Source of the DNA: Chitinophagaceae bacterium
GTDB taxonomy: Bacteria; Bacteroidota; Bacteroidia; Chitinophagales; Chitinophagaceae
Assembly: GCA_947452965.1 (NCBI GenBank)
Contig: CANGEW010000005.1
Span: 1 to 64,000 of the forward strand
Direction: 5' to 3'
Length of the DNA stretch: 64,000 nt
The notes below the pieces were generated by a model. The model worked only from the letters and a program-made list of their open reading frames with translations. It was not told where the DNA came from and did no database searches. Below, piece by piece: positions 9,170 to 18,388 of the stretch (the first letter of the stretch is position 1; every line of letters starts with the position of its first letter). Position numbers and translations under genes: made by a program.

Positions 9170-11548
9170 ATGCGGGCGGTATTTCTAATATTATTTTCAT
9201 TTTCCTTCGTATGTACATTACAAGCTCAGATTTCTGTAACCTCTACGATTGGAACAAATACAGCAACTTACAATACCTTAAAAGAGTCTTTTGATGCAAT
9301 TAATGCAGGTACCCATCAGGGTGTCATTCATATTTTAGTAGGGGCTGCTGCTAATCAAATCATTACTGAAGTTACACAACCCGTTTTAAACAAAAGTGGT
9401 ATGGGGAATGCCAGCTATTCCGGAGTGTACATAAATCCCGCTTATGAAAACATTACCCTGAACGCCTCTTTTGCCGGAAGTTGTTGCATAGCTTCTGGTA
9501 TTATTCAACTTAATGGGGCCAATAATGTGTATATCGATGGAAGAGTACAAACAAATGATACAACGAATAATCTTACTTTAGAAAACACCTACACTGGAAG
9601 TTCTTGGGCTGCTGCGATTGTATTAAATGGAGCCTCTAACAATAATGTTCAGTTTTGTACCATAAAATCTTCTTCCGGAGAAGGAACTGTAACTTTTTTA
9701 TACAATAGCTCTCTCTTAGTCGGTTGTCAAAATAATCTCATTGCCAACTGTATTATTACAAAATCAGGAGGTAATCTACCCATGTGTGCCATTATCAGTA
9801 AAAGCACCAATGGAAATAATAGTGCCTATAAAAACACTAACAACATTATAAAGCAATGCAGTATCAGTGATTTTAAGCGATATGGCATTTGGCTTGGAAG
9901 CAACAGTATCACAACACATGATTCTGCATGGACAATCATAAATAATCATTTTTTTCAAACAGGCACAATATTGTTAGACAATACCAACTATTGTAATTAT
10001 GCGGTATGTGTGGGATATCATGATATTGGTGGTACTACTTTTTACAATGGAACCGGTGCACATAAAATAAACAACAATGTAATTGGCGGAGATGGTAGTA
10101 CAGGAAATTGGAGCATAAATAGCAACTCCGCTGCTGCAGGTTTATTCTGTGGTGGTATTTTTTTTAGTACCAATGCTGCAAATTATTCTGAGATTTCGGG
10201 AAATGAAATTAGCAATTACAATGTTTCAACTTTCGTAAGCGATCAATCCTCTCTTTCACTTGCAGGATTTAATGGGATATATATATTAAACAGTAAAGTA
10301 AAAATAGGTAGTGCTTCCGGAAACTCGATACACGATATTTCACTGGAACACAAGTACGACAGTTGGAGTGGCATCGTCTCGGGTATCTACATAAAAAACA
10401 ATACCGATAAGTCCTGTGAAATAAAAAATAATTCAATCTATAATATCAAAGCAATAACTGGTTCGGGTTCTTTTCAATATTTCTATGGGATAAAAAATGG
10501 TGGTTCCTCAAGTGTATATACCGATCAAATCGTCAACAACAAGATTTTTAAAATAAATGTAAAGCTAAACTCAAATTGCTGGGGCATAAGTGGCTTTGGT
10601 TCTATTTCACAAAATCATATCAGTAAACTTAGTGTGCAAAACGGAACAGCAGATGTAACAGGTATTCAATGTAATGGTGCTCCTGCTGCTTCCTTAGCAA
10701 ATTATAGAGTTGATAATAACGAAGTGATAATAGGAGCAGACAGTATCGGAAACAGTACTGCCGTAAATAGTAATATCATTGGAATAAATCTAAATAGTGC
10801 CGCCTACGCTTATTATAACAGTGTACTAATTACGGGAACACATTCTGGTGGAACAAACACCACTTGTTTAAAAGCTAATACATCTACCGGTAATTTATAT
10901 ACGCTTTCAAATAATCTTTTTTATAACAATCAAACTGGGGGTACTGGCACACATTACAATATCATTACTACCGGATCAAATAATTTTAATGCTTCCAATA
11001 ATGCATATATTTTTGATGACACAGGAAATAAATTAGGGCTTTGGAACAATGCCACCATGTGTAACAATTTGTCTAATTGGGCAGCAGCTTCAGGAGAAAC
11101 GAGTTCAATCAGTGATACAAAAACGAATAAACCCGTAAATGTATTTTTTCCACAAGCATTTCAGCAAAACGAAAACCACCTTTTTCCGTATACAGACGGA
11201 TGGTTGTGTAAAGGAATTACTACCCTTCAACAATTTGACTTTTTCAATAATACAAGAAACATAAACAATCCAACCACTATCGGTTGTTTTGAACTAGAGT
11301 GTTCTTTAATTAACGCGTCTAATCATGTTTATGTTTTTACAGGAAATGGAAATTGGGATATTGCAAACAATTGGCAAGATCAAAGTATTCCTCCTAGTAT
11401 TTTACCCGGAGGAGATGCCATAATTATCGATCCTATATCCACAGGAGAATGTAAATTGAATGTTACACAAAACATAAACCCCGGAGGTATTATTACAGTA
11501 AGACAGAATAAAACATTCAGAATTCCCTTGAATTTATTAATCCAGTAA
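9170..11548 (+). CDS. Secreted right-handed beta-helix repeat protein
   Basis: A 792-residue exported protein with a signal peptide at about 1-19 (cleavage near LQAQ). The body is rich in Asn, Ser and Gly with repeated NN-I-x-N strand turns (for example NNNVIGG, ISGNEIS, IKNNSIYNI), the pattern of a right-handed parallel beta-helix such as pectate-lyase-like or polysaccharide-binding proteins. The last 72 residues form a separate module beginning YVFTGNGNWD and ending NLLIQ. It is closely similar to the C-terminus of the secreted protein at 19146-20297. No catalytic residues were recognised, so carbohydrate binding or hydrolysis is only a possibility. It is convergent with the downstream glycosyltransferase. 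Confidence 0.85.
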   Translation: MRAVFLILFSFSFVCTLQAQISVTSTIGTNTATYNTLKESFDAINAGTHQGVIHILVGAAANQIITEVTQPVLNKSGMGNASYSGVYINPAYENITLNASFAGSCCIASGIIQLNGANNVYIDGRVQTNDTTNNLTLENTYTGSSWAAAIVLNGASNNNVQFCTIKSSSGEGTVTFLYNSSLLVGCQNNLIANCIITKSGGNLPMCAIISKSTNGNNSAYKNTNNIIKQCSISDFKRYGIWLGSNSITTHDSAWTIINNHFFQTGTILLDNTNYCNYAVCVGYHDIGGTTFYNGTGAHKINNNVIGGDGSTGNWSINSNSAAAGLFCGGIFFSTNAANYSEISGNEISNYNVSTFVSDQSSLSLAGFNGIYILNSKVKIGSASGNSIHDISLEHKYDSWSGIVSGIYIKNNTDKSCEIKNNSIYNIKAITGSGSFQYFYGIKNGGSSSVYTDQIVNNKIFKINVKLNSNCWGISGFGSISQNHISKLSVQNGTADVTGIQCNGAPAASLANYRVDNNEVIIGADSIGNSTAVNSNIIGINLNSAAYAYYNSVLITGTHSGGTNTTCLKANTSTGNLYTLSNNLFYNNQTGGTGTHYNIITTGSNNFNASNNAYIFDDTGNKLGLWNNATMCNNLSNWAAASGETSSISDTKTNKPVNVFFPQAFQQNENHLFPYTDGWLCKGITTLQQFDFFNNTRNINNPTTIGCFELECSLINASNHVYVFTGNGNWDIANNWQDQSIPPSILPGGDAIIIDPISTGECKLNVTQNINPGGIITVRQNKTFRIPLNLLIQ
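11330..11548 (+). other. C-terminal FTGNGNWD...NLLIQ module of the beta-helix protein
   Basis: About 72 residues at the exact C-terminus, with landmarks YVFTGNGNWD, PPSILPGG, one Cys in GECKLN, NPGG and a final NLLIQ. About 43 of 72 positions are identical, by eye, to the C-terminus encoded at 19146-19364. Its terminal position in two otherwise different exported proteins suggests a sorting, anchoring or binding module; that role is inference. Confidence 0.7.
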
Positions 11549-11568
11549 TAACATATAGATTTGAGAAA

Positions 11569-12306
11569 CTATTGTTTCTTTTTGAAGTCGCCTCTAGAAA
11601 AAAACTTTTCTATAAAACAATACATCAAAATAAAAAAATAACGGCTACCCATTTCACGAAGCTTTAATTTAGAAACCCCCGCTTTTCTGTTTCTCCAAGA
11701 GTTAGGAACAACTTTATATGTGTAGCCTCTCACAATACTTTTTAATGACAACTCTATTGTAAGATTAAAGTGAGGAGATAATAGAGGTTTTATACCTTCG
11801 ATGGTTTGACGCTTATATAACTTAAATGCGTTGGTCGCATCGTTATATTTAGTTCCAATTACCAAACGAATAATATTGTTTGCCATTCTATTCATAATTA
11901 ATTTATGGAAAGGATAATCAAAAAGTTTTCCCCCCTTCATAAATCTAGATCCAAAAACACAATCAACATTTTCTTGAATCATTGTGTTATAAAACCTTAC
12001 CAAATCTTCTGGATCATCTGATAAGTCTGCCATAAAAACAGCTACACAATCGCCAGAAAACCTCTCTAGTCCATACCGTACAGCATACCCGAATCCATTT
12101 GGCCCTTTGTTTGTATAATGCACTAAAGTAGGAACTGATGTTTGCAAATCTTCTAAAACAGAAATGGTATCATCTTTAGAATTATCGTTCACTACAACGA
12201 TTTCATGATCTATTGAATAGGCACTAAGGGTGGTATATAAAGATTGAACAGTTTCTGTAATAGAACCTCTTTCATTATATGCTGGTATTACAATAGAAAG
12301 TTTCAA
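11569..12306 (-). CDS. Family 2 glycosyltransferase (dolichol/polyprenyl-phosphate sugar transferase-like)
   Basis: A 245-residue GT-A fold enzyme starting KLSIVIPAYNERGSI, the canonical GT2 N-terminus, with nucleotide-binding VVVNDNSKDDT and the acidic motif FMADLSDDPEDL around residues 93-104. The length without C-terminal membrane segments resembles soluble dolichyl-phosphate mannose synthase-like enzymes. The start codon is TTG, placed exactly at the conserved N-terminus, and no in-frame ATG is nearby. It is the last gene of a three-gene run with two epimerases, so it probably builds a surface glycan or lipid-linked sugar. Donor and acceptor are unknown. Confidence 0.88.
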   Translation of the reverse strand: MKLSIVIPAYNERGSITETVQSLYTTLSAYSIDHEIVVVNDNSKDDTISVLEDLQTSVPTLVHYTNKGPNGFGYAVRYGLERFSGDCVAVFMADLSDDPEDLVRFYNTMIQENVDCVFGSRFMKGGKLFDYPFHKLIMNRMANNIIRLVIGTKYNDATNAFKLYKRQTIEGIKPLLSPHFNLTIELSLKSIVRGYTYKVVPNSWRNRKAGVSKLKLREMGSRYFFILMYCFIEKFFSRGDFKKKQ

Positions 12307-12332
12307 ATGAAGTAATTTAAATTAACTAGCAA

Positions 12333-13394
12333 TCAAATTCTTTTTGATATGCTATCATGAATTTGTGTTAAAGTAGTTTCTAAATCATATTCCCAATGCC
12401 AAGCAGGATAATGTTCTTTGAACTTATTAAGATTGCTGATATACCAAATATGATCTCCAATTCTGTTCGTTTCGGAGTAGGCAGTGTTCATCTTTTTTTG
12501 TGTGATTTTTTCACAAAGAGCTACCGCTTCCATCATTGAACAGTTTGCAAATCTTCCACCCCCTGCATTATACACTTCTCCCGATCTAGGATTTTGATAA
12601 AAATGCCAAAACATGTTTACTAAATCACTGCTATGAATATTGTCTCTTACTTGCTTTCCTTTGTATCCAAAAATCGTGTACTGTTGTCCGGTAATAGCAC
12701 ACTTCATCAAATACGCCAAAAACCCATGTAGCTGTGCACCCGAGTGGTTTGGTCCTGTTAAACAACCGCCTCTAAACACTCCGGTTTTCATACCAAAATA
12801 TTTGCCGTACTCTTGAACTAACACGTCTGCTGCCACTTTTGATGCACCAAATAAAGAGTGTTTACTATGATCAATGCTCATATACTCATCAATACCATCC
12901 TTAAAGTAGGGATGTGCTGCATCTATTTCCCATCTGGTTTCTGTTTCAACCAATGGAAGATAATTGGGTGTGTCGCCATATACTTTATTAGTTGAAGTAA
13001 AAATAAATACTGCATTAGGACAAAACAATCTTGTCATTTCAAGTAAATTCAAGGTACCTGTTGCATTTACAGAAAAATCGGTAAGCGGTTCGCGTGCCGC
13101 CCAATCATGACTAGGTTGGGCTGCCGTGTGAACAATCAAATCAATGGATGAACCGTACACTTCAAATACTTTTTGTAAATCAGAAAGGTTTCTAATGTCT
13201 ACATTGTGATGAATATAGTTATCAAAACTATTCGCCAACCTTTGTCTGTTCCAATCGGTTGAGGCTTCTTCACCAAAAAAATACTGGCGAAGATTGTTAT
13301 CTAATCCAATGATTTTTTCAAACTTATCTGCTAAAAAACTAGCGGATTCGCTTCCGATTAAACCGGCAGAGCCTGTTACAATTGCTACACCCAT
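12333..13394 (-). CDS. NAD-dependent epimerase/dehydratase, CDP-paratose 2-epimerase-like
   Basis: Extended SDR protein of 353 residues. It has the NAD-binding motif [10 protein letters not shown] at the N-terminus and the [12 protein letters not shown] segment that I associate with CDP-paratose/CDP-tyvelose 2-epimerase-like proteins. The SDR catalytic motif YxxxK reads FGASK here ([12 protein letters not shown]), so the usual catalytic Tyr is Phe while Lys is kept. Four bases separate it from the upstream paralogous epimerase and 26 from the downstream GT2, so the three form an operon probably driven from the -7 element at 14519-14526. The sugar-nucleotide substrate is not proven. Confidence 0.82.
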   Translation of the reverse strand: MGVAIVTGSAGLIGSESASFLADKFEKIIGLDNNLRQYFFGEEASTDWNRQRLANSFDNYIHHNVDIRNLSDLQKVFEVYGSSIDLIVHTAAQPSHDWAAREPLTDFSVNATGTLNLLEMTRLFCPNAVFIFTSTNKVYGDTPNYLPLVETETRWEIDAAHPYFKDGIDEYMSIDHSKHSLFGASKVAADVLVQEYGKYFGMKTGVFRGGCLTGPNHSGAQLHGFLAYLMKCAITGQQYTIFGYKGKQVRDNIHSSDLVNMFWHFYQNPRSGEVYNAGGGRFANCSMMEAVALCEKITQKKMNTAYSETNRIGDHIWYISNLNKFKEHYPAWHWEYDLETTLTQIHDSISKRI

Positions 13395-13398
13395 GATA

Positions 13399-14466
13399 TT
13401 AGTTTAAGATTTCTTTGAGTTGTTGTTGATTATTTTGAATCCATTCAAAAATCTCTTGCATGATTTTTTCAGGAGTATATGTAGGTTTCCATCCACAATA
13501 ATTAGTGATGGCAGAATTATCGGTCACATAAATACGAACATCGGCTTTTCTGTTTTCAGGAACGGAAGTGATGGTTATTTTATTTCCCGTAATTTTTTCA
13601 CATAGTGCCGTCAATTCCATTAAAGAAACGCTGCAATCATTTCCACCACCAACATTGAAAGTTTTGCCTGAAAACTGATCAATATGATGTAATTGATGAT
13701 CAACCAATGTAAATAAATCATGAATATGCAAAATATCTCGGACTTGTTTTCCTATGCCGCCATATCCATTATACGTTAAATTATTTTTCCAGAAATGTCT
13801 TGCCATCCATAAAACAATTACTCCTTGATCTACTTTACCCATTTGCCATGGGCCTGTGATTACACCACATCTATTCACTGCCGCTTTTAATCCCAAAAAC
13901 TCTACATATTCGGCAATGAGTAATTCAGAAGCAAGCTTAGTGGCTCCGTAAAAAGACCTTGGTCCATTTATTGGAAAATGCTCATTAATTCCTTTAGAAG
14001 AAATGCCTGGAGTTTGTTGGTTGTCTTTTAGTTCAAATCTTGTAGGAGATTCTGTGAATGATGAATGATCCAGCTCATCAAATGGATAAACCCTGCTTGA
14101 CGACAAAAATAAAAACCCGGCATTGCACTTTACTGCATAATTTAAACAATTAATGGTTCCCGTTAAGTTGGTATTAATTACATAATCGGGAGCTGCATCC
14201 AAACCTGCCATTACAGAAGGCTCTGCCGCTGCATCTATTACAAAATCCACCTTAGGAAGCGAATCAAAATCTTCTTTATTTCTTAAGTCTCCGTGTACAA
14301 ATTCTATCCCGTGCGATTTTAATCTAGAAATATTTAACTCTGAGCCCCTTCTTTTTAAATTGTCAAAAACTATAACAGCGTATTGAGGATAGTTTGATTT
14401 AAAAAATACCGCCAAATTTGAGCCAACAAAACCTGCTCCACCGGTTATTAATATTTTGTAGGCCAT
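13399..14466 (-). CDS. NAD-dependent epimerase/dehydratase, CDP-paratose 2-epimerase-like
   Basis: Extended SDR protein of 355 residues with [10 protein letters not shown] at the N-terminus, [16 protein letters not shown] (typical of CDP-paratose 2-epimerase-like members) and an intact catalytic YGATK motif. It is distantly similar to the next gene over its full length, and the two form a tandem pair. It is the first gene of the epimerase-epimerase-GT2 operon. It probably interconverts or modifies a nucleotide sugar for glycan assembly. The precise reaction is uncertain because the same SDR branch includes several unassigned epimerases. Confidence 0.83.
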   Translation of the reverse strand: MAYKILITGGAGFVGSNLAVFFKSNYPQYAVIVFDNLKRRGSELNISRLKSHGIEFVHGDLRNKEDFDSLPKVDFVIDAAAEPSVMAGLDAAPDYVINTNLTGTINCLNYAVKCNAGFLFLSSSRVYPFDELDHSSFTESPTRFELKDNQQTPGISSKGINEHFPINGPRSFYGATKLASELLIAEYVEFLGLKAAVNRCGVITGPWQMGKVDQGVIVLWMARHFWKNNLTYNGYGGIGKQVRDILHIHDLFTLVDHQLHHIDQFSGKTFNVGGGNDCSVSLMELTALCEKITGNKITITSVPENRKADVRIYVTDNSAITNYCGWKPTYTPEKIMQEIFEWIQNNQQQLKEILN

Positions 14467-14518
14467 TTGCTTATCAAATTAAATATTTAGCTTTACTTTT
14501 TATTAAAAATAGATTTCA

Positions 14519-14526
14519 CAAAAGTA
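14519..14526 (-). promoter_or_regulatory. Candidate -7 element for the epimerase/GT2 operon
   Basis: On the minus strand this reads TACTTTTG, an exact TAnnTTTG match, 53 bases before the first epimerase ATG. It lies in the divergent gap with the membrane protein gene. No clear -33 element has the right spacing. Confidence 0.45.
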
Positions 14527-14543
14527 AAGTAAATTAGTTTTTC

Positions 14544-15836
14544 ATGAAAAACAATTCCATGAAACAAGTCGATTTATCTATAAATAACAAAAAGTCCTAC
14601 CAGAAATTCTGGCTTTTTTTGGCTTTAATTCCCTTATACATTCTTTTAAAAAACGTACAGGCGTTCTCAGTTAATTTGCCTAATATGGATGATTATGACT
14701 CCATATTGAAATTTATCGCCGATTGGAAAACTGGAAGCGCAAGTCAGAAACTATTTCTATTGTTTAAACAACATAACGAGCATAGAATACTTTCTTCCAG
14801 ATTAATCTATGTTTTGAGCTATCTCATAACAGGGGGTATCAACTTCGTAACGCTTATTTATTTTGCAAATCTTCAATTAATCATCCTTGCAATTATTTTG
14901 GTGTACTTTACTTCTAACATACTAAAAAGACATTGGGGATTGATGGCAATATTGATTGCAATGTGTGTGTTCGACCTAAGCAGTTATGAAAACAGCGGAT
15001 TCGCTATGTCAGGTATGGCCAATTATGGAGTGATTGCATTCTTCTTTATGAGTTTGTTTTGTTATTCTAAACAAAATTCATTGTGGTTACTGCCAGCTAT
15101 TCTTTTTCATTTTATCTGCACGTTTTCGGGTGGTAGTGGTATGATTGGGGGATTAGGTTTGCTTGTTTTTGTTTTATTATCAGAAAAAAACCTAACAAAA
15201 ACAATTTCAGTGGTGATTGCAAATATTGTATTTGATGTTTTATACTTTGTTGACTTTACAAAAGTAGACAATGGGTTAAAGGGTAAGAATTTGACTGACA
15301 TGTTTGATTTCTTTATGAAACTTTCTGCAGCCCATTTTGATTACGATAACAGATTTAGTATTGCGATTATTCTTTTTTTAGTTTTGATTGTTGCGATATT
15401 TTTAACTTGGAAAAAAAATAAATCCATCAAAACAGATGCTGCAGCATTCATAAGTATCCTGTTTTTTTTATTAGCCACTATTGCCTCTATCTCTGTTTTC
15501 AGGTCGGGTGGAAAAGAAGGAATAGATCATGACTCATACTCAAGCAGATATTTAATATTGTCTCATTTATTGGCCATCACAGTTTTTGTGATTTTGTTTT
15601 TTGCAATTCCATCTGAAAAAATACGATGGGTGCTTTTTGGAGTGTTTTCATTGATTACAATAAAATCTTACCAATTAAATTACCAATATGGAGTGGATGG
15701 TTTTGAAAGAACTCATGATCGATTGCTACGTGTAAAATATTATTACCCAGATGAAAAAACTGCAGAAAAGATTGCTACAGATGTTTGTGCTAAAAATATT
15801 TATTGCATAGAAGAAAATCGTGAGGAAAATCAATAA
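14544..15836 (+). CDS. Polytopic membrane protein of the glycan locus, function unknown
   Basis: A 430-residue protein with about ten hydrophobic helices and a large extracytoplasmic loop after the first helix, containing FSVNLPNMDDYDS. The acidic DDYD just after the first helix recalls the first-loop aspartates of GT-C fold glycosyltransferases that use lipid-linked donors, but no further signature is clear. It is divergent from the epimerase operon and followed after 44 bases by an FkbM methyltransferase, which supports a glycan-related role. Two starts are possible (14544 or the Met at 14559). The family is not recognised. Confidence 0.75.
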   Translation: MKNNSMKQVDLSINNKKSYQKFWLFLALIPLYILLKNVQAFSVNLPNMDDYDSILKFIADWKTGSASQKLFLLFKQHNEHRILSSRLIYVLSYLITGGINFVTLIYFANLQLIILAIILVYFTSNILKRHWGLMAILIAMCVFDLSSYENSGFAMSGMANYGVIAFFFMSLFCYSKQNSLWLLPAILFHFICTFSGGSGMIGGLGLLVFVLLSEKNLTKTISVVIANIVFDVLYFVDFTKVDNGLKGKNLTDMFDFFMKLSAAHFDYDNRFSIAIILFLVLIVAIFLTWKKNKSIKTDAAAFISILFFLLATIASISVFRSGGKEGIDHDSYSSRYLILSHLLAITVFVILFFAIPSEKIRWVLFGVFSLITIKSYQLNYQYGVDGFERTHDRLLRVKYYYPDEKTAEKIATDVCAKNIYCIEENREENQ

Positions 15837-15880
15837 ATCGTTTTAGCTGTGTTGTTTATTATTTAATCTTTATTTTCAAA

Positions 15881-16618
15881 ATGAATAGAATTCAAATCAT
15901 ACAACGATTAATAGACATTAATGAAAAAATTATTTTCTATCCTAAATTAAAAAGATTCTACCGCAAAACGCTTTCTAACAATCCGGTGATAATTGACGTG
16001 GGTGCCAACAAAGGACAAACGATTGATTTTTTTAAATCTGTTAGAAGTACAAGCCAGCTGTTTTCTTTCGAAGCCAATCCAACATTGGTCATCCAATTAC
16101 AAAAAAAATATGAGGGCGTACACAACACTACCATCATTGCAAAAGGTGTATCTAATGTTGAAGGCTTTTTAAAATTTAACATCAATAAGCTCGACGAAAC
16201 ATCTAGTTTCGAATCGTTAAATCTTAATAGTAAATATTTATCTAAGAAAGCTTCTGTGCTAGGTGTAACAGTTGATGAAATCATTGATGATGTAATTGAA
16301 GTAGAAACCATAACATTAAATAGTTTTATTACAGCATTAGATATTACAAAAATCGATGTGTTAAAAATTGATACAGAGGGCCATGAATACAAGTGTTTAC
16401 AGGGATTATTCGAAAAGTCGGTTGATAATAATGATAACCAAAATTATATTGTAGAAAGAATACAGATAGAAAATCATCAGGATGATATGTATGAACATTC
16501 CGAATCATTTGATGAGATTACCGCTCTCTTAGAAAAAAACAATTATGTGCTGGAGAAAAAAATAAAACATGGTTTTGGAGATTTTTATGAGTGTGTTTTT
16601 AAATACACAAAAAGCTAG
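15881..16618 (+). CDS. FkbM family methyltransferase
   Basis: S-adenosylmethionine-dependent methyltransferase of 245 residues. SAM-binding motif I is IIDVGANKGQT near residues 37-47, followed by the acidic motif FSFEANP, and the FkbM-type region VLKIDTEGHEYKCLQG lies near 160-176. FkbM enzymes O-methylate sugars or polyketides, and in Bacteroidota they often sit in surface-glycan loci. Here it follows the polytopic membrane protein in the same direction, close to the epimerase operon, so sugar O-methylation is the likely role. The acceptor is unknown. Confidence 0.88.
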   Translation: MNRIQIIQRLIDINEKIIFYPKLKRFYRKTLSNNPVIIDVGANKGQTIDFFKSVRSTSQLFSFEANPTLVIQLQKKYEGVHNTTIIAKGVSNVEGFLKFNINKLDETSSFESLNLNSKYLSKKASVLGVTVDEIIDDVIEVETITLNSFITALDITKIDVLKIDTEGHEYKCLQGLFEKSVDNNDNQNYIVERIQIENHQDDMYEHSESFDEITALLEKNNYVLEKKIKHGFGDFYECVFKYTKS

Positions 16619-16673
16619 TATATACTTTTTTCTGTTTTACGTAAATATATTTTTATAGGCCGTTGTGATTTGA

Positions 16674-16681
16674 TACTTTTG
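16674..16681 (+). promoter_or_regulatory. Candidate -7 element for the desaturase gene
   Basis: TACTTTTG, an exact TAnnTTTG match, 17 bases before the desaturase ATG in an 80-base gap. No -33 TTG has suitable spacing. Confidence 0.45.
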
Positions 16682-16698
16682 CATTCTAATTTTATCCA

Positions 16699-17448
16699 AT
16701 GGCTATTTTTATTTTTCTGATTCTTCACTGGTATTTATCGTTGTTTGGTCAAACCTTTTACTTGCATCGTTATGCTGCTCACAAAATGTTTACCATGAAT
16801 CCTTTCTGGGAAAAATTTTGGTATGTATATTCTTGGGTAACACAAGGCACATCGTATCTTAATGCAAGAGCTTATGCTATCCTTCATCGTATGCATCATG
16901 CATATAGTGATACAGAAAAAGATCCTCATACACCCCATTTTTTCAAAGAGGTTTTTACCATGATGTGGCATACAAGAAAAATTTATAACGGAGTATTAAA
17001 AGGCACTGTTGAAATTGAACCAAAGTTTGATAAAAACTTTCCGGTATATCCTGTAATTGATAAGATTGCAGATAGCTGGGCTTCTAGATTGTTTTTTGCA
17101 GGATTATATATTGCTTTTTATGTTTGTTTTGCCACAAGCTGGTGGATGTATTTGTTGCTGCCAATTCATTTTTTAATAGGCCCCATTCAAGGTGCAGTTG
17201 TAAATTGGGCTGGACATAAATATGGTTATAGGAATTTTCCTGATGAAAAAGATCAATCAAAAAACACTTTGTTCTTTGACTTTTTACTACTCGGGGAGTT
17301 GTTTCAAAATAATCATCATCACGCTGGGGCTCGTCCAAACTTTGCAGCTAAATGGTGGGAGATTGACCCTGTTTATCCGGTAATATTATTATTCAATAAG
17401 CTTAGAATAATTAAATTTATATCTATCAAGTCTGTTGAGCGTTCGTAA
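16699..17448 (+). CDS. Acyl-CoA/fatty acid desaturase (membrane di-iron)
   Basis: Integral-membrane desaturase of 249 residues. The three histidine boxes that bind the di-iron centre are visible: H23-RYAAH-28, H63-RMHH-67 and NNHHHAGARP near 205-210. Four hydrophobic segments are arranged in pairs as in delta-9 acyl-CoA desaturases. At 249 residues it is shorter than many family members, lacking any C-terminal cytochrome b5 domain. It introduces a double bond in acyl chains to control membrane fluidity. It is a single gene, with the convergent nuclease gene five bases after its stop codon. Confidence 0.9.
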   Translation: MAIFIFLILHWYLSLFGQTFYLHRYAAHKMFTMNPFWEKFWYVYSWVTQGTSYLNARAYAILHRMHHAYSDTEKDPHTPHFFKEVFTMMWHTRKIYNGVLKGTVEIEPKFDKNFPVYPVIDKIADSWASRLFFAGLYIAFYVCFATSWWMYLLLPIHFLIGPIQGAVVNWAGHKYGYRNFPDEKDQSKNTLFFDFLLLGELFQNNHHHAGARPNFAAKWWEIDPVYPVILLFNKLRIIKFISIKSVERS

Positions 17449-17453
17449 TATGT

Positions 17454-18347
17454 TTATTGATGCAAATGACATAAGCCATTCGAATTCTTAGTCATATTTC
17501 TGCAGCGCTTTCCCTTTTTTGTCATTGCAGTACATTGTACCACATTGTCGCTTTGTATGTTTATACTTTGATCTATTGGGTTAAAATGATGTGGGCTTGA
17601 TTTCTGAATTTGCCATTTATTTATGTCAAAGGTTTTCTCCAAAACATTTTCTTCTTCTTTTGTAAGCATTGGGAAAAAGTTAATGTGTGTTATCTTTTCT
17701 ACCGAATCAATACTGACTGAAAAATTAGCAAGAGGTTCTTTTGAGTTTTCATTTGGTAAAAGAAATCCTATTCCTTTCTTTTCGGGATCTTGATAATCAA
17801 GAATGACTTTATAATAATACTTAGGAACAGCTACGTGATGGTGGCCAATTGTAGGCAAGGGGTCTGATAATACTGGGCCCGTGACCACATAAATCACTTT
17901 GTTTTTTACCGCCGCTTCTCGAACAAATTCTTCTAAATGTTTCCAAATACCTCTATTAAAAGCGGGAACTTGGGGCGACATATTGCTATAATAAAAAGAC
18001 TCTTTGACGGCTACGGCCGACCATTCCATGTCTGCCGCAGGTGCAAGGTGTCCTCTATCATATCCACTACCTTGATAATCATCATTATCAGCAGATCCGG
18101 TACTAACTTGAGGATCTTCTAAAAACTTATTAGTTCTTGAAAATAAATTATGGGTTTTTTCTTCCGTTAACACATAAGCAACCCAGTTTGCTTGTTCATA
18201 CTTTTCATTATAAGATAGCGTATATCCTTGATGGTAGACTATTTCATCTTCTTTCTTTATAGATGGTAATTCAAATTCTTTGTTTTGTGAAATAGCATTG
18301 AATGAAAATAAAAGAAGTATGAAAAAGAGATTTCTTGTGAGTTTCAT
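17454..18347 (-). CDS. Secreted DNA/RNA non-specific endonuclease with Cys/His-rich C-terminal tail
   Basis: NUC1/EndoG-type nuclease of 297 residues. A signal peptide covers about 1-20 (ending NAISQ). The active-site motif DRGHLAPAADM is near residue 98, with the conserved Asn region MSPQVPAFNRGIW following at about 122-134, so the Mg-binding Asn and general-base His are both present. The last 26 residues (CTAMTKKGKRCRNM...LCHLHQ) form a C-x8-C-x10-C-x2-H pattern resembling the small putative zinc-binding tail found on various Bacteroidota proteins. It probably degrades extracellular or periplasmic nucleic acid. Confidence 0.9.
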   Translation of the reverse strand: MKLTRNLFFILLLFSFNAISQNKEFELPSIKKEDEIVYHQGYTLSYNEKYEQANWVAYVLTEEKTHNLFSRTNKFLEDPQVSTGSADNDDYQGSGYDRGHLAPAADMEWSAVAVKESFYYSNMSPQVPAFNRGIWKHLEEFVREAAVKNKVIYVVTGPVLSDPLPTIGHHHVAVPKYYYKVILDYQDPEKKGIGFLLPNENSKEPLANFSVSIDSVEKITHINFFPMLTKEEENVLEKTFDINKWQIQKSSPHHFNPIDQSINIQSDNVVQCTAMTKKGKRCRNMTKNSNGLCHLHQ

Positions 18348-18388
18348 GTGTTTAAAGATACTATATTAAAATATCTAAAAAACAAGTC

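Noticed and set aside
15958-16392. Minus-strand frame inside the FkbM gene
   Set aside because: Shadow frame; FkbM motifs are on the plus strand.
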